In this document: positions 45,053 through 54,069 of the stretch, in pieces
Layout: each line of letters begins with the position of its first letter
Numbering within the stretch: the stretch's first letter is position 1
Source: an uncultured SAR116 cluster alpha proteobacterium
GTDB taxonomy: Bacteria > Pseudomonadota > Alphaproteobacteria > Puniceispirillales > Marisalimonadaceae
Direction: 5' to 3'
DNA length: 64,000 nucleotides
Assembly (NCBI GenBank): GCA_902619615.1
Contig: CACNFD010000005.1
Coordinates: forward strand, 57,057 to 121,056
The notes under the pieces: generated by a model
What the model saw: the letters and a program-made list of their open reading frames with translations, nothing else
What the model was told of the DNA's origin: nothing
Databases searched by the model: none
Position numbers and translations under genes: made by a program

Positions 45053-46534
45053 TTAAAATCTACCTTTTCGTTGTATTCCAGCTGAACTGGTATTCATTAT
45101 AGCATCAATATGTGAGTGCATTAATTTTAATTTTAACTTATCATTTATTCCTTTTTCCCAAAGATCTTCGAATTCTCCTGGATCGTTTTCTATGTCATAA
45201 ATTTCACCAAATCCAAGTCCATGATAAATTATTGTTTTATATCTTCCATCAAAGGTCATAGTAGCGTGTGTATCTCTAACAATTCTTGGAGATCCTAATG
45301 AGTCATTAAATTCTGAAACTACAACATGCTTGTGAAAGTTAACGTCATTACCTGAACACATTTTTTCAAAAAGGGACTTTCCCTGCATATAGTAAGGTAT
45401 ATTTATGCCTGCAGCATCCAAGATAGTTGGGGCTAAATCAACCAATTCAACTAATGCTGAACTAACTATGTCTGACTTTATCTTTCCAGGCCACGAAAAC
45501 ATTAATGGTACATGAACTAATCCTTCAAAAAAACGACTTCCTTTATAAATTAGTCCATGATCACCCAACATTTCACCATGATCACTATGAAAAATAATTA
45601 GAGTGTTTTGAAGTTGGCCTATTTCTTCTAAATGATTGATAAGTATCCCAAAATGTTTATCTAAAAGTTCAATCATGGCATAATAATGTGCCTTAACAAT
45701 TTTGCCATTAAATGATTCAGGAGGCCAATTGCCTGGGTTTTTATACCCACCCTCTGGCGGAGGTGGAGGATTTTCTCCGCCAGGATTTACAGCGTTAACT
45801 GCTTGCTGACAAACTTCTTTAAATTTTTTTTGTCTTTCAATATCATTTAATTTAAACAAAGGTCCAGGAAGGTCGTCTGGATTATACTTCTTTCTATATT
45901 CTTTTGGAGGATCAAAAGGAGGATGGGGATCAAATGGGTTAATAGATAACATCCATGGACCTTTTCTTTTTTTATTAATAAATTTTATTGCCATTTCAGT
46001 GCACCATGTAGTTTGGTGAAATTCCTCAGGGACGCCGTCACAGCAAAAATTATTTACGGGTTCAAAAAGTTTTTTTAGATTCTGTTTTTTTTCTTCTACA
46101 ATCCATCTCTTATAATCATCAGTCTCTGGATTTAATTTGGGAGTTGAATCGTGACTATAATAAAATGTATTGTATCCATCATCTGTTCTTTTTTCAACTC
46201 CTCCTTCAGCACTTGATAGATGAAGCTTACCAATTAGCCCGCAGTCATATCCTGCGTCTTTAAGTATTTTGGTAACTAGCACTTCATGATCAGGAAAATG
46301 TTCCGCACCATTTCTGTGTGCATGAGTTGAAGCAGGGTATCTTCCTGTCAAAAATGATGCTCTGCTTGGAGTGCAGATAGGACTTTGTACATACGCATTT
46401 TTGAATGTATATCCATTTTTCATGAATTTATTTATATTAGGAGTATTTATATATTGATTGCCAAGACCATTTATTGTGTCAAATCTTTGTTGGTCAGTAC
46501 AATACCAAATTATATTAGGTAAATTTTTCTTCAT
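45053..46534 (-). CDS. Type I sulfatase
   Basis: 493 residues, no signal peptide. Asp14 in IIWYCTDQQRFDT, active site CTPSRASFLTG (Cys54), FHSDHGEMLGDHGL and a Pro-rich insertion ENPPPPPEGG near residue 260. Most similar in layout to the 19713 sulfatase (TDQQR versus SDQQR; MLGDHG versus LLGDHG), so the four sulfatases form two subtypes. Divergent from the LysR fragment across 155 bp of AT-rich sequence. Confidence 0.9.
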   Translation of the reverse strand: MKKNLPNIIWYCTDQQRFDTINGLGNQYINTPNINKFMKNGYTFKNAYVQSPICTPSRASFLTGRYPASTHAHRNGAEHFPDHEVLVTKILKDAGYDCGLIGKLHLSSAEGGVEKRTDDGYNTFYYSHDSTPKLNPETDDYKRWIVEEKKQNLKKLFEPVNNFCCDGVPEEFHQTTWCTEMAIKFINKKRKGPWMLSINPFDPHPPFDPPKEYRKKYNPDDLPGPLFKLNDIERQKKFKEVCQQAVNAVNPGGENPPPPPEGGYKNPGNWPPESFNGKIVKAHYYAMIELLDKHFGILINHLEEIGQLQNTLIIFHSDHGEMLGDHGLIYKGSRFFEGLVHVPLMFSWPGKIKSDIVSSALVELVDLAPTILDAAGINIPYYMQGKSLFEKMCSGNDVNFHKHVVVSEFNDSLGSPRIVRDTHATMTFDGRYKTIIYHGLGFGEIYDIENDPGEFEDLWEKGINDKLKLKLMHSHIDAIMNTSSAGIQRKGRF

Positions 46535-46689
46535 GTGATTTATAATATTTATATTTATTTAGTTAAAATTATGAACAAATTTTAAGATTTTAGCCAATAC
46601 AACTTTTTTATTTTTTCATAACTTTTAGTTATGCATATAATTAATTTGTTTAATTTTTTTTATATATATATCATTATTTATTACTTATT

Positions 46690-46941
46690 ATGATTAAAAT
46701 TAGACAAATACAATTTTTTCTTTCTGTTCTTCAATACAATAGTTTTGTCAAAGCAACTGAAAGTTTGAATGTTTTACTGCAAAGTGTAAGTAAAGTCATT
46801 CGAGAACTTGAAGAAATTTTGCAAGTAAAATTAATTACAAGGCATACAAATGGAATTGAAATTACAGAATATGCAAGTTTCTTAGAAAATTATTCACATT
46901 TAATTCTTAAAGGTATTTCTAATGCAGAAAAAGAAATTTAA
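46690..46941 (+). pseudogene. LysR-type HTH domain without effector domain
   Basis: 83 residues, containing only the winged HTH (FFLSVLQYNSFVKATESLNV, VSKVIRELEEIL) and the start of the linker helix (ISNAEKEI), then a TAA. Normal LysR proteins have a further ~200 residues. No continuation is visible in the 51 bp before the transporter gene, so the effector domain has been lost and not merely frame-shifted. It may be a remnant or a stand-alone DNA-binding protein. Start ATG at 46690 gives the standard LysR N-terminus. Confidence 0.6.
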
Positions 46942-46992
46942 AGAAGTTCTGCTGAGTTAATTATTGAAAAATTAATTTTAGCAAGAAAGGAA

Positions 46993-48075
46993 ATGACTAA
47001 GATGGTAATGGTAAAAAATATTGCTAAAAAAAATATAAAAATCTTTATTAAAACAATTTTAATTGGCCTATTAGGTGGTATAATATTTAACTTCTTACTT
47101 TTACCATTACCGTGGATGCTTGGTCCAGCATTTAGTGTAGCTATTTTTGCTTTGTCAGGAGTAAATGTTGATTTAAGCAGAAATTTTCGTGCACCTTTTG
47201 TAGGTCTCACTGGTGTTTGGCTTGGAAGTTATTTCCAACCAAGCATTTTGAATGATGTTTATATATGGATTATCTCTCTTATTTTTTTGGTGTTATACGT
47301 GCCTTTAGCACACTTATTTTCATATTTTATTCTACTTAAAACTAGAAAAATAAATAAACCTGAAGCTTTTTTTATAGGTTCAGCTGGAGGCTTATTAGAA
47401 ATGACATTGGGCGCTGAAGAATGTAAAGCTGATGCCAAAAGAGTATCATTAACTCATATGACCAGAATTTTTTTAACAGTTATGTTTATCCCAAATTTAT
47501 TACTCATATTTTTTCCAGGCGCTTACGAAAGAGAAGCTACTTGGCCTAATTTGGAGGGTAGTTTTTTACATGTAATTGCATTTATTGTATTAATTCCATT
47601 AGGTCAATATATTGGTAAAAAACTAAATTTTCCTGGCCACTCTCTTTTTGGTCCTCTGATAATAAGTGCAATCTTACATGTATTTGGATATTTTAAATTA
47701 GAGGCAAACATTTCTTTTTTAATAATTTCTCAATTATTTATTGGAACTTTTTTTGGATGTAACATGAATGGAGTTTCTTGGAAAGTAGCTGGTAATTATT
47801 TAATTGATGCGATCATTGTAGTTTTGTCTCTAACCGTATGCATAGTTCCTTTTTTACTTATATTAGGATTATTAACATCAATAAATGTAGAAGCAATTTT
47901 ATTGGGTTTTGCACCTGGTGGAGTTAATGAAATGGGATTGTTGGCAGCTTTTTTAAATATTGAACCAGCTTATGTTTTGACACATCATTTATTTAGATTA
48001 TGCACGGTATTAGTGATGTTGATTTTTGCAAAAAAATTTCTTTATCCAAAATTTAAAAAAATTAAAAAATTTTAG
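46993..48075 (+). CDS. AbrB-family membrane protein
   Basis: 360 residues with about ten hydrophobic segments and the internal duplication typical of AbrB-type putative transporters (old name: putative ammonia monooxygenase): PLPWMLGPAFSVAIFALSG and GSAGGLLEMTLGAEECKAD in the first half; GFAPGGVNEMGLLAAFL in the second. Transport substrate unknown for the family. ATGs at 47002 and 47008 are alternative starts. Possibly once controlled by the LysR fragment upstream. Confidence 0.85.
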   Translation: MTKMVMVKNIAKKNIKIFIKTILIGLLGGIIFNFLLLPLPWMLGPAFSVAIFALSGVNVDLSRNFRAPFVGLTGVWLGSYFQPSILNDVYIWIISLIFLVLYVPLAHLFSYFILLKTRKINKPEAFFIGSAGGLLEMTLGAEECKADAKRVSLTHMTRIFLTVMFIPNLLLIFFPGAYEREATWPNLEGSFLHVIAFIVLIPLGQYIGKKLNFPGHSLFGPLIISAILHVFGYFKLEANISFLIISQLFIGTFFGCNMNGVSWKVAGNYLIDAIIVVLSLTVCIVPFLLILGLLTSINVEAILLGFAPGGVNEMGLLAAFLNIEPAYVLTHHLFRLCTVLVMLIFAKKFLYPKFKKIKKF

Positions 48076-48084
48076 TTGATTTAA

Positions 48085-48429
48085 TTATTCGGTTCTAATT
48101 TTTTCAAGACCAGTTGTGATTAATTTTATAAAATAACCATATAATATAGGTAGAAATGCAACTGAAAAAGCTGGCCATATATTTTCTGTGTTTGCGTGAT
48201 GATTGCCTATAATTACAATCCCAATCATTAAGCCAATCCAACCCATATAAACTGAACCATCTCCAAAGTTTTTTATAAAATTGCTAGATTTACCTTTTGC
48301 CAAAACGTAACCTAGTGATCCTCCCACAACTAGTAAAAATGAAGGTAAATCAATAAACTTGTTATAATCTATTGTTGATACAGCTCCAACAACCATACCA
48401 ATAATAATTATTACTCCAATTATCCTCAC
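48085..48429 (-). CDS. Small MotA-N-like membrane protein
   Basis: 114 residues with three to four hydrophobic segments. The start, IIGVIIIIGMVVGAVSTIDYNKFIDLPSFLLVVGGSLGYVLA (key part DLPSFLLVVGGSLGY), resembles the first two helices of MotA. The rest has GWIGLMIGIVIIGN and ILYGYFIKLI. No channel signature of full-length MotA follows. A broken homologue of identical length lies at 60266-60610. Function unknown. Confidence 0.6.
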   Translation of the reverse strand: MRIIGVIIIIGMVVGAVSTIDYNKFIDLPSFLLVVGGSLGYVLAKGKSSNFIKNFGDGSVYMGWIGLMIGIVIIGNHHANTENIWPAFSVAFLPILYGYFIKLITTGLEKIRTE

Positions 48430-48607
48430 TTAATTACCTAACGTATATGCGATTTTTTCTTCATTTAATTTATCTTAAATAAAAATAAATTAGAGTAAAC
48501 ATATAAATTTTTTTAGATATAAATATATTTAAATCAAATAATTGTTGATATTAAATAAAGTTAATTATCTACTATTTTTAGAATTAAACATATTGGTAAT
48601 AAAGTTC

Positions 48608-49309
48608 ATGGGTCTTTTAGGTAGTGCCGTTTTAGTAAATTGGGGCGGAATCGTTGAAGAAAAAGAAATTGAATATAATGAGTGGCATTCTAAAGAACAT
48701 ATGCCAGAGAGGATATCTTTACCTGGATTTTTAAGAGGTCTAAGAGCTGTTGGAATTTCTGGCACAGATTTAAATCACAAATATTTTATGATGTATGAGG
48801 CTGAACGAAAAGAAGTTTTTACATCCAGAAAATATCTAGAAAGGTTAAATAACCCAACTGAATGGACAAAAGAAATTTTATCAAATTACTTATCTCCGTC
48901 TAGAACGATTTGTAGTGTTATATGCAGCAAATCAATTGGTGTAGGAGGTTATCTCTCAACCATAAGATTTTTAGGTGATAATATTCCAAATAATCATAAT
49001 GTAGAAAATTTTAAATCCTTTGTTCCTGATATACTAAAATTAAACGGTGTTTCAGGTATGCATATTATCTTAGGTGATAGTAGTTATGGCCAGATGAATA
49101 CTGAGGAAAAAAAATATAGATCATCACAAGGTTTAAGTGATCAAATAGTATCTCAAGCAGTCATTATCGAAGGTTTGAATTATCTCTCTTTACAAACTGC
49201 TATTAAAAATTTTAAAAACAAATACTCTCTTAAAGAAAGTAATGACTTAATTATAAATTATTACTTTTGTCAGAATGTTTTAACTCAGCAAGATTTACTA
49301 CAAAAATGA
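48608..49309 (+). CDS. Dimeric alpha/beta-barrel-like protein, unknown function
   Basis: 233 residues from the ATG at 48608; the upstream track start (48542) adds a non-conserved hydrophobic tail of AT-rich sequence. The first half has YNEWHSKEHMPERISLPGFLRGLRAV, of which WHSKEHMPERI recalls ferredoxin-like dimeric barrels (EthD/DUF-type). Overlaps the FAD oxidoreductase by ATGA, so they are cotranslated. May be a small accessory or degradation enzyme. Confidence 0.6.
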   Translation: MGLLGSAVLVNWGGIVEEKEIEYNEWHSKEHMPERISLPGFLRGLRAVGISGTDLNHKYFMMYEAERKEVFTSRKYLERLNNPTEWTKEILSNYLSPSRTICSVICSKSIGVGGYLSTIRFLGDNIPNNHNVENFKSFVPDILKLNGVSGMHIILGDSSYGQMNTEEKKYRSSQGLSDQIVSQAVIIEGLNYLSLQTAIKNFKNKYSLKESNDLIINYYFCQNVLTQQDLLQK

Positions 49310-50547
49310 AAAAAGTAGCAATTATTGGATCAGGTATAGTTGGAATTTGCACAGCTGTTGAATTAATTAATAGAGGATTTTCAGTTACGGTAATTGATCC
49401 AAATCAACCTGGTTCACAAACTTCATATGGGAATGCTGGTGTGTTAACAGATTCTTCTTTGATGATCATTAATAATCCTCAATTACTTAGATCTTTATTA
49501 AGTTTAATCTTTAAAAGAAAGACATCTTTTAGATATTCAAAATTATTTGTATTTTCGAGATTATCTTGGGTAATTAACTTTTTAATGTTTAGTAAAAAAA
49601 AACATATGGAACTTGCAGCAAAAGCATTAAGGGAATTACAGGTTTTATCTTTAAAAACACATAAAAAACTTATTAAAAACACTAAATCGAACAATAACAT
49701 TGAAGCACCCGGATGGATGAAAGTTTTTAAAACAAAATTAAGCTATGAAAAATATGCTTATGAGTTAGATATTTTAGATAAAAACAAGGCTAGATATATT
49801 CTATTAAATACAGCAGAAATCAAGAAACAATTTCCTGATTTGCAAATTGAGTATTACAAAGGCGTTCTTTTTGAAAACTCACTGAGAGTAAAGTCTCCAA
49901 TAGAATTATCAAAAAATTATTTTAAATATTTTATAAAATTTGGAGGCAGTTTTTATAAAGAAATTTGTAAGGATATAAAATTCGTCAATGGGCATTGGAC
50001 TGTTGTATTAAATAAAAATAAAAAAATTTTTGATGAAGTTGTAATTTGCGCAGGTCCTTGGTCTAAGGATTTTTTAACTAACTTAGGTTATAAAATACCA
50101 CTTGCATGGGAAAGGGGATACCATCATCATTTTAGCACCAAGAATGATATTGATATTAGTCCAGCAATTCATGATGTGGATGGTGGTTTTGTTTATAGCT
50201 GTAACAAAAATGAAATTAGGGTAACATCAGGCGTTGAATTAAATTTCAGAGAAGCAGATTTAAATGAAAAACAAATTAATGAAGTAGTCCAAAAATTAAA
50301 AACAATTCTACCACTAAAAAATAAATTAACCAAAGATCCTTGGCTGGGCTCAAGGCCAACTATTGCAGATAGTCTGCCTATGATAGGAAAAGCACCTAAA
50401 CATAAAAACTTGTGGTTCAATTTTGGACATAATCACATTGGATTATCTACTTCAGCTGGCTCTGGGGTTGTAATAGCTGATATGATAGAAAATAAGCAAA
50501 CTTCTATTAATATTGATCCATTTTTACCAGATAGATTTATCTTGTAA
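49306..50547 (+). CDS. FAD-dependent oxidoreductase, DadA/DAO family
   Basis: 413 residues from the ATG at 49306 (ATGA overlap with previous stop). FAD-binding KVAIIGSGIVGICTAVELINRG, VICAGPWSKDFL, and the C-terminal FAD block RPTIADSLPMIGKAP and FGHNHIGLSTSAGSG. Typical of D-amino-acid dehydrogenases and related amine oxidoreductases. Converges with the SDR gene, 2 bp apart. Confidence 0.85.
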   Translation: MKKVAIIGSGIVGICTAVELINRGFSVTVIDPNQPGSQTSYGNAGVLTDSSLMIINNPQLLRSLLSLIFKRKTSFRYSKLFVFSRLSWVINFLMFSKKKHMELAAKALRELQVLSLKTHKKLIKNTKSNNNIEAPGWMKVFKTKLSYEKYAYELDILDKNKARYILLNTAEIKKQFPDLQIEYYKGVLFENSLRVKSPIELSKNYFKYFIKFGGSFYKEICKDIKFVNGHWTVVLNKNKKIFDEVVICAGPWSKDFLTNLGYKIPLAWERGYHHHFSTKNDIDISPAIHDVDGGFVYSCNKNEIRVTSGVELNFREADLNEKQINEVVQKLKTILPLKNKLTKDPWLGSRPTIADSLPMIGKAPKHKNLWFNFGHNHIGLSTSAGSGVVIADMIENKQTSINIDPFLPDRFIL

Positions 50548-50549
50548 TT

Positions 50550-51296
50550 TTATAAAAGTGATAAACCACCATCAACTTTTATTACTTGTCCAGTAATATA
50601 AGAAGCTTCATTTGATAGTAAAAAATTTACTAAATTGGCAATATCTTCAGGTCTTGCAAGTCTAGATAAAGGTATTTTATCTATAATTTTATCCCATTCA
50701 TCTTGTGATAGAGCAGAATGATTACCATCTTTTTTTGTATAACCTGGTGAAATTGCATTTACAGTTACATCATCTCTTGCTAACTGAAAAGACAGAGTTT
50801 GTGTAAGAGCTTCTAAAGCACTTTTAGCAGCAGCTGTAATTGGAAAAATTTTATTGTTTAAGCCAATACTCTTATTTACAAACGAACTAATAACAACAAT
50901 CCTGCCGCAACTTGATTTTTTAAAATCTTCAATGCATAAGTTAATGATTTCTGAAAATGACAGTGTCATAGTTTGAACTGATCTATCAAGATCGTCATAA
51001 TTAAATTTTCCAAATTCTTTTTTATCAGCATAACCAGCATTCGAAATAAATTGGTCAATACTACCAGTATTACTTCTTGCTAAATTAACTAATTCTTTTA
51101 AAAATATTTTTTGAGATAAGTCACCACAAATATATTTAACTTTTGCACCTTTATTTTCAGCAAATTGTATAACAGACTTTAAACCTTCTAAGTTAGACTT
51201 AGTTGTTAAAGTAAATGATACATTTTTAGAAGCCAGTTTTTTTACAGTAGCAGCTCCAATTCCAGAGGCGGCGCCAGTAATTAATATTGATTTCAT
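50550..51296 (-). CDS. SDR-family protein lacking the catalytic Tyr
   Basis: 248 residues, classical SDR length. NAD(P) motif TGAASGIGAAT and the NAG motif FISNAGYA are present, the Ser pair is in VVISSFV, and the C-terminus GQVIKVDGG is normal. The YxxxK motif is replaced by TAAAK (Thr154, Lys158): the reverse-strand codon is ACA where Tyr would be TAT/TAC. It may be catalytically impaired or use another chemistry. No frameshift seen. Confidence 0.85.
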   Translation of the reverse strand: MKSILITGAASGIGAATVKKLASKNVSFTLTTKSNLEGLKSVIQFAENKGAKVKYICGDLSQKIFLKELVNLARSNTGSIDQFISNAGYADKKEFGKFNYDDLDRSVQTMTLSFSEIINLCIEDFKKSSCGRIVVISSFVNKSIGLNNKIFPITAAAKSALEALTQTLSFQLARDDVTVNAISPGYTKKDGNHSALSQDEWDKIIDKIPLSRLARPEDIANLVNFLLSNEASYITGQVIKVDGGLSLL

Positions 51297-51420
51297 TTTT
51301 TTATAAACTTTATTTAATGTGATTTAATTATTCTCTTTTTATTGTTTTTTTTCAATAGTTTATATTATTTTATAGACAAATTATGTCTTAAACATAATAA
51401 TTTATTTAGGAGGCAATGTT

Positions 51421-52386
51421 TTGTCAGTATTACTCGGTCAAGGAGAGTTTAAATATAGGGTTGTTGAAGACTGGGCCAAACTCCCTGAAAATTGGTCATT
51501 TATGGATGTAGCTGGAGTTGCAGTCAACAGTAAAGACGAAGTCCATGTCTTTAATCGAGGTAGACATCCTATGATTATTTTTGACATAGATGGTAATTAT
51601 CTGAGATCTTGGGGTGAAAACCTGTTTTCAAGACCACACGGTATTCATATTGGTCCTGATGATTATATATACTGTACTGACGATGGAGATCATACAGTTA
51701 AAAAAATAGCACCTGATGGAAAATTAATATTTAAAATTGGAGTTCCTGGTAAACCATCAGAATTTATGTCTAATTTGCCATTTCATAGATGCACTCATAC
51801 TGCATTATGTTCAGATAATAACATTTTTGTATCTGACGGTTATGGAAATGCTTGTGTTCATAAGTATTCTCCTGATGGAAAACTAATTAAAACATTTGGT
51901 GAGTCTGGTACCGGACCTGGTCAATTTAATCTTGTCCATAATATTGTGGCTGATGATGATGGCTGGATTTATGTGGCAGACAGAGAAAATCACAGAGTAC
52001 AAGTTTTTAACACAGAGGGTAAATACGAGACACAGTGGAATAATCTTCACCGACCTTGTGGTTTATTTATGCCTAGAGGTAAATGTCCAATTTGTATTGT
52101 TGGAGAGTTGGGACCAGGACTATTAGTCAATAGAAAATATAAGAATTTAGGCCCAAGGTTAAGTATTCTAGACAATAATGGTAATTTAATTTCACGCTTG
52201 GGTGGTGAAAATGGTGCTGGCTTTGAAATAGGCCAATTTCAGGCACCTCATGGAATATCGCTAGATAGTAAAGGAAGTATTTATGTCGGAGAAGTTTCAT
52301 ATACAAATTGGCCTTATACATATGGAGATGAGCCAAAGCCAAAGTATTTAAAAACTCTTCAAAAGCTTGAAAGAGTTTTAAATTAA
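51421..52386 (+). CDS. NHL-repeat six-bladed beta-propeller protein
   Basis: 321 residues with a TTG start at 51421, supported by AGGAGG 7 bp upstream; no in-frame ATG is near. Repeats: FSRPHGIHIGPDDYIYCTDD, FNLVHNIVADDDGWIYVADRENHRVQVF, FQAPHGISLDSKGSIYVGE. This matches NHL propellers of the peptidyl-alpha-hydroxyglycine lyase type. No signal peptide is seen, so probably cytoplasmic. It is 94 bp before the ABC importer genes and may share their regulation. Confidence 0.82.
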   Translation: MSVLLGQGEFKYRVVEDWAKLPENWSFMDVAGVAVNSKDEVHVFNRGRHPMIIFDIDGNYLRSWGENLFSRPHGIHIGPDDYIYCTDDGDHTVKKIAPDGKLIFKIGVPGKPSEFMSNLPFHRCTHTALCSDNNIFVSDGYGNACVHKYSPDGKLIKTFGESGTGPGQFNLVHNIVADDDGWIYVADRENHRVQVFNTEGKYETQWNNLHRPCGLFMPRGKCPICIVGELGPGLLVNRKYKNLGPRLSILDNNGNLISRLGGENGAGFEIGQFQAPHGISLDSKGSIYVGEVSYTNWPYTYGDEPKPKYLKTLQKLERVLN

Positions 52387-52480
52387 ATTAGTATTATTAT
52401 TAATAAAGTAAAATAATTTGAAAGGAGGTTAAATTACACTTATCAAACTTACTAACTAAATCAAAGGAGGAAAATAAATT

Positions 52481-54001
52481 ATGAAATTAAAAAATTTTTC
52501 ATTTGCAATTTCTACAGCTACAATTATGGCATTTGGAAGTTTGTTTTCTTCAGCTTACTCTGCTGGCAAAGATATAACTATTGTCATAGCTGAAGAACCT
52601 GACATTGTAGATCCTTGTGAAGCTACAAGATCTGTTGTTGGGAAAATAGTTAAGCAAAATGTTACTGAAACATTAACGGAAATAAATCCTGCTGATGGAT
52701 CTGTAACACCTAGGCTTGCAACTTCTTGGAAGCAGACTGATAATCTTACCTGGGAGTTTAATATTAGGAAAGGTATTAAGTTTCATGATGGCGAAGATTT
52801 AAATGCAAAGGCTGTTGTCAAGTCAATTAATCGAGCGTTAAATCCTAAGTATGACTGTGAAATTAGAACGAAGTTTTTTGGAAACATAAAATTACAAGCT
52901 TCTGCAATAGGAAGTCATACCATTTCAGTTAAAACTGAATCACCTCAACCTATTATGCCTGCTTTGATGGGCACAATGACTGTTGTTAGCCCAAACACTC
53001 AAGAGGCAAAAGGTGTTCGTGATCCTAAAGGAACTGGTCCATATTTATTTAACACTTGGACCCCAGGTCAATCTGTTACTCTAAAGAGATTTGATGGATA
53101 TTGGGGAGATAAACCAGAAGTTGAAAATGCTACATATGTTTGGAGAAATGAGTCTGCAGTTAGAGCAGCCATGGTTAAAACTGGTGAAGCTGACATAGCA
53201 GCAAGCATTGGTGTCCAAGATGCCAATGATCCAAAAATGGATTTCAGTTATTTTAACTCGGAAACTTCTAGACTTAGAATTGATATGACAAGGGCCCCTT
53301 TAAACGACATTAGGGTTAGAAAAGCTATGAATCTAGCTATTGACTTAGATGGATTAATGGGAACAATTTTTCCAAAAGGTGTTGTCAAAATGACACAAAT
53401 TGTAGTTCCAAGTATCAACGGTCACAACCCAAATCTTAAGCCATGGCCATACGATCCTGCTGAAGCAAAAAGACTAGTTAAAGCTGCTAAGGCAGATGGC
53501 GTACCAGTAGATAAGGAAATTGTTTTGATTGGAAGATTAGGTATCTATCCAAACTCCACAGAAGCAATGGAAGCTATGCACGCTATGTTAACTGAAGTTG
53601 GTTTCAACATTAAAATTAAAATGATGGAAACTGCAGGATGGCTAAATTTCTTAAGTAGACCTTATGCTGAAGATAGAGGTCCAGCTTTGCAACAAAGTCA
53701 ACATGATAACAATAATGGTGACGCAGTTTTTTCAATGTTTAATAAATATGCATGTAAAGGTGCTCAATCTACAACTTGCGACAAGCAAGTAGACGCTTGG
53801 ATCACTGAGGCAACAGCTGCTACTGGAACCAAGAGAAGAGACACTTGGCGTAAAGCACAAAAGAAATTACATGAAGAAATTATACCTGATGTTCAAATGT
53901 TTCACATGGTAGGATTTTCTCGTGTAAACCCTAGAATTAAATTTACTCCTACTATTTCTACTAATAGTGAAATACAAATTTCTCAGGTGAAATTTAATTA
54001 A
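52481..54001 (+). CDS. ABC transporter solute-binding protein, family 5 (Dpp-type)
   Basis: 506 residues with a strong RBS (aaaggagg) and signal peptide (cleavage near SAYSAG). Mature motifs: IVIAEEPDIVDPCEATRS, RLATSWKQTDNLTWEFNIRKGIKFHDGE (core: ATSWKQ, FNIRKGIKFHDG), and KGTGPYLF. Family 5 receptors bind peptides, opines, or other medium-sized compounds. The hairpin after it separates it from the permease genes. Confidence 0.9.
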   Translation: MKLKNFSFAISTATIMAFGSLFSSAYSAGKDITIVIAEEPDIVDPCEATRSVVGKIVKQNVTETLTEINPADGSVTPRLATSWKQTDNLTWEFNIRKGIKFHDGEDLNAKAVVKSINRALNPKYDCEIRTKFFGNIKLQASAIGSHTISVKTESPQPIMPALMGTMTVVSPNTQEAKGVRDPKGTGPYLFNTWTPGQSVTLKRFDGYWGDKPEVENATYVWRNESAVRAAMVKTGEADIAASIGVQDANDPKMDFSYFNSETSRLRIDMTRAPLNDIRVRKAMNLAIDLDGLMGTIFPKGVVKMTQIVVPSINGHNPNLKPWPYDPAEAKRLVKAAKADGVPVDKEIVLIGRLGIYPNSTEAMEAMHAMLTEVGFNIKIKMMETAGWLNFLSRPYAEDRGPALQQSQHDNNNGDAVFSMFNKYACKGAQSTTCDKQVDAWITEATAATGTKRRDTWRKAQKKLHEEIIPDVQMFHMVGFSRVNPRIKFTPTISTNSEIQISQVKFN

Positions 54002-54014
54002 AAGTATAAAAGTT

Positions 54015-54052
54015 TTTCCAACCAGAGATATTTCTGGTTGGAAATTTTGTTT
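54015..54052 (+). terminator. Hairpin after the Dpp-type receptor
   Basis: Stem TTTCCAACCAGA/TCTGGTTGGAAA, loop GATATT, followed by ttttgtttt, 13 bp after the receptor stop. Has the form of an intrinsic terminator or mRNA 3' stabiliser, which would raise receptor levels above those of the permease and ATPase. Confidence 0.75.
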
Positions 54053-54069
54053 TAAATTACAATAAATTT

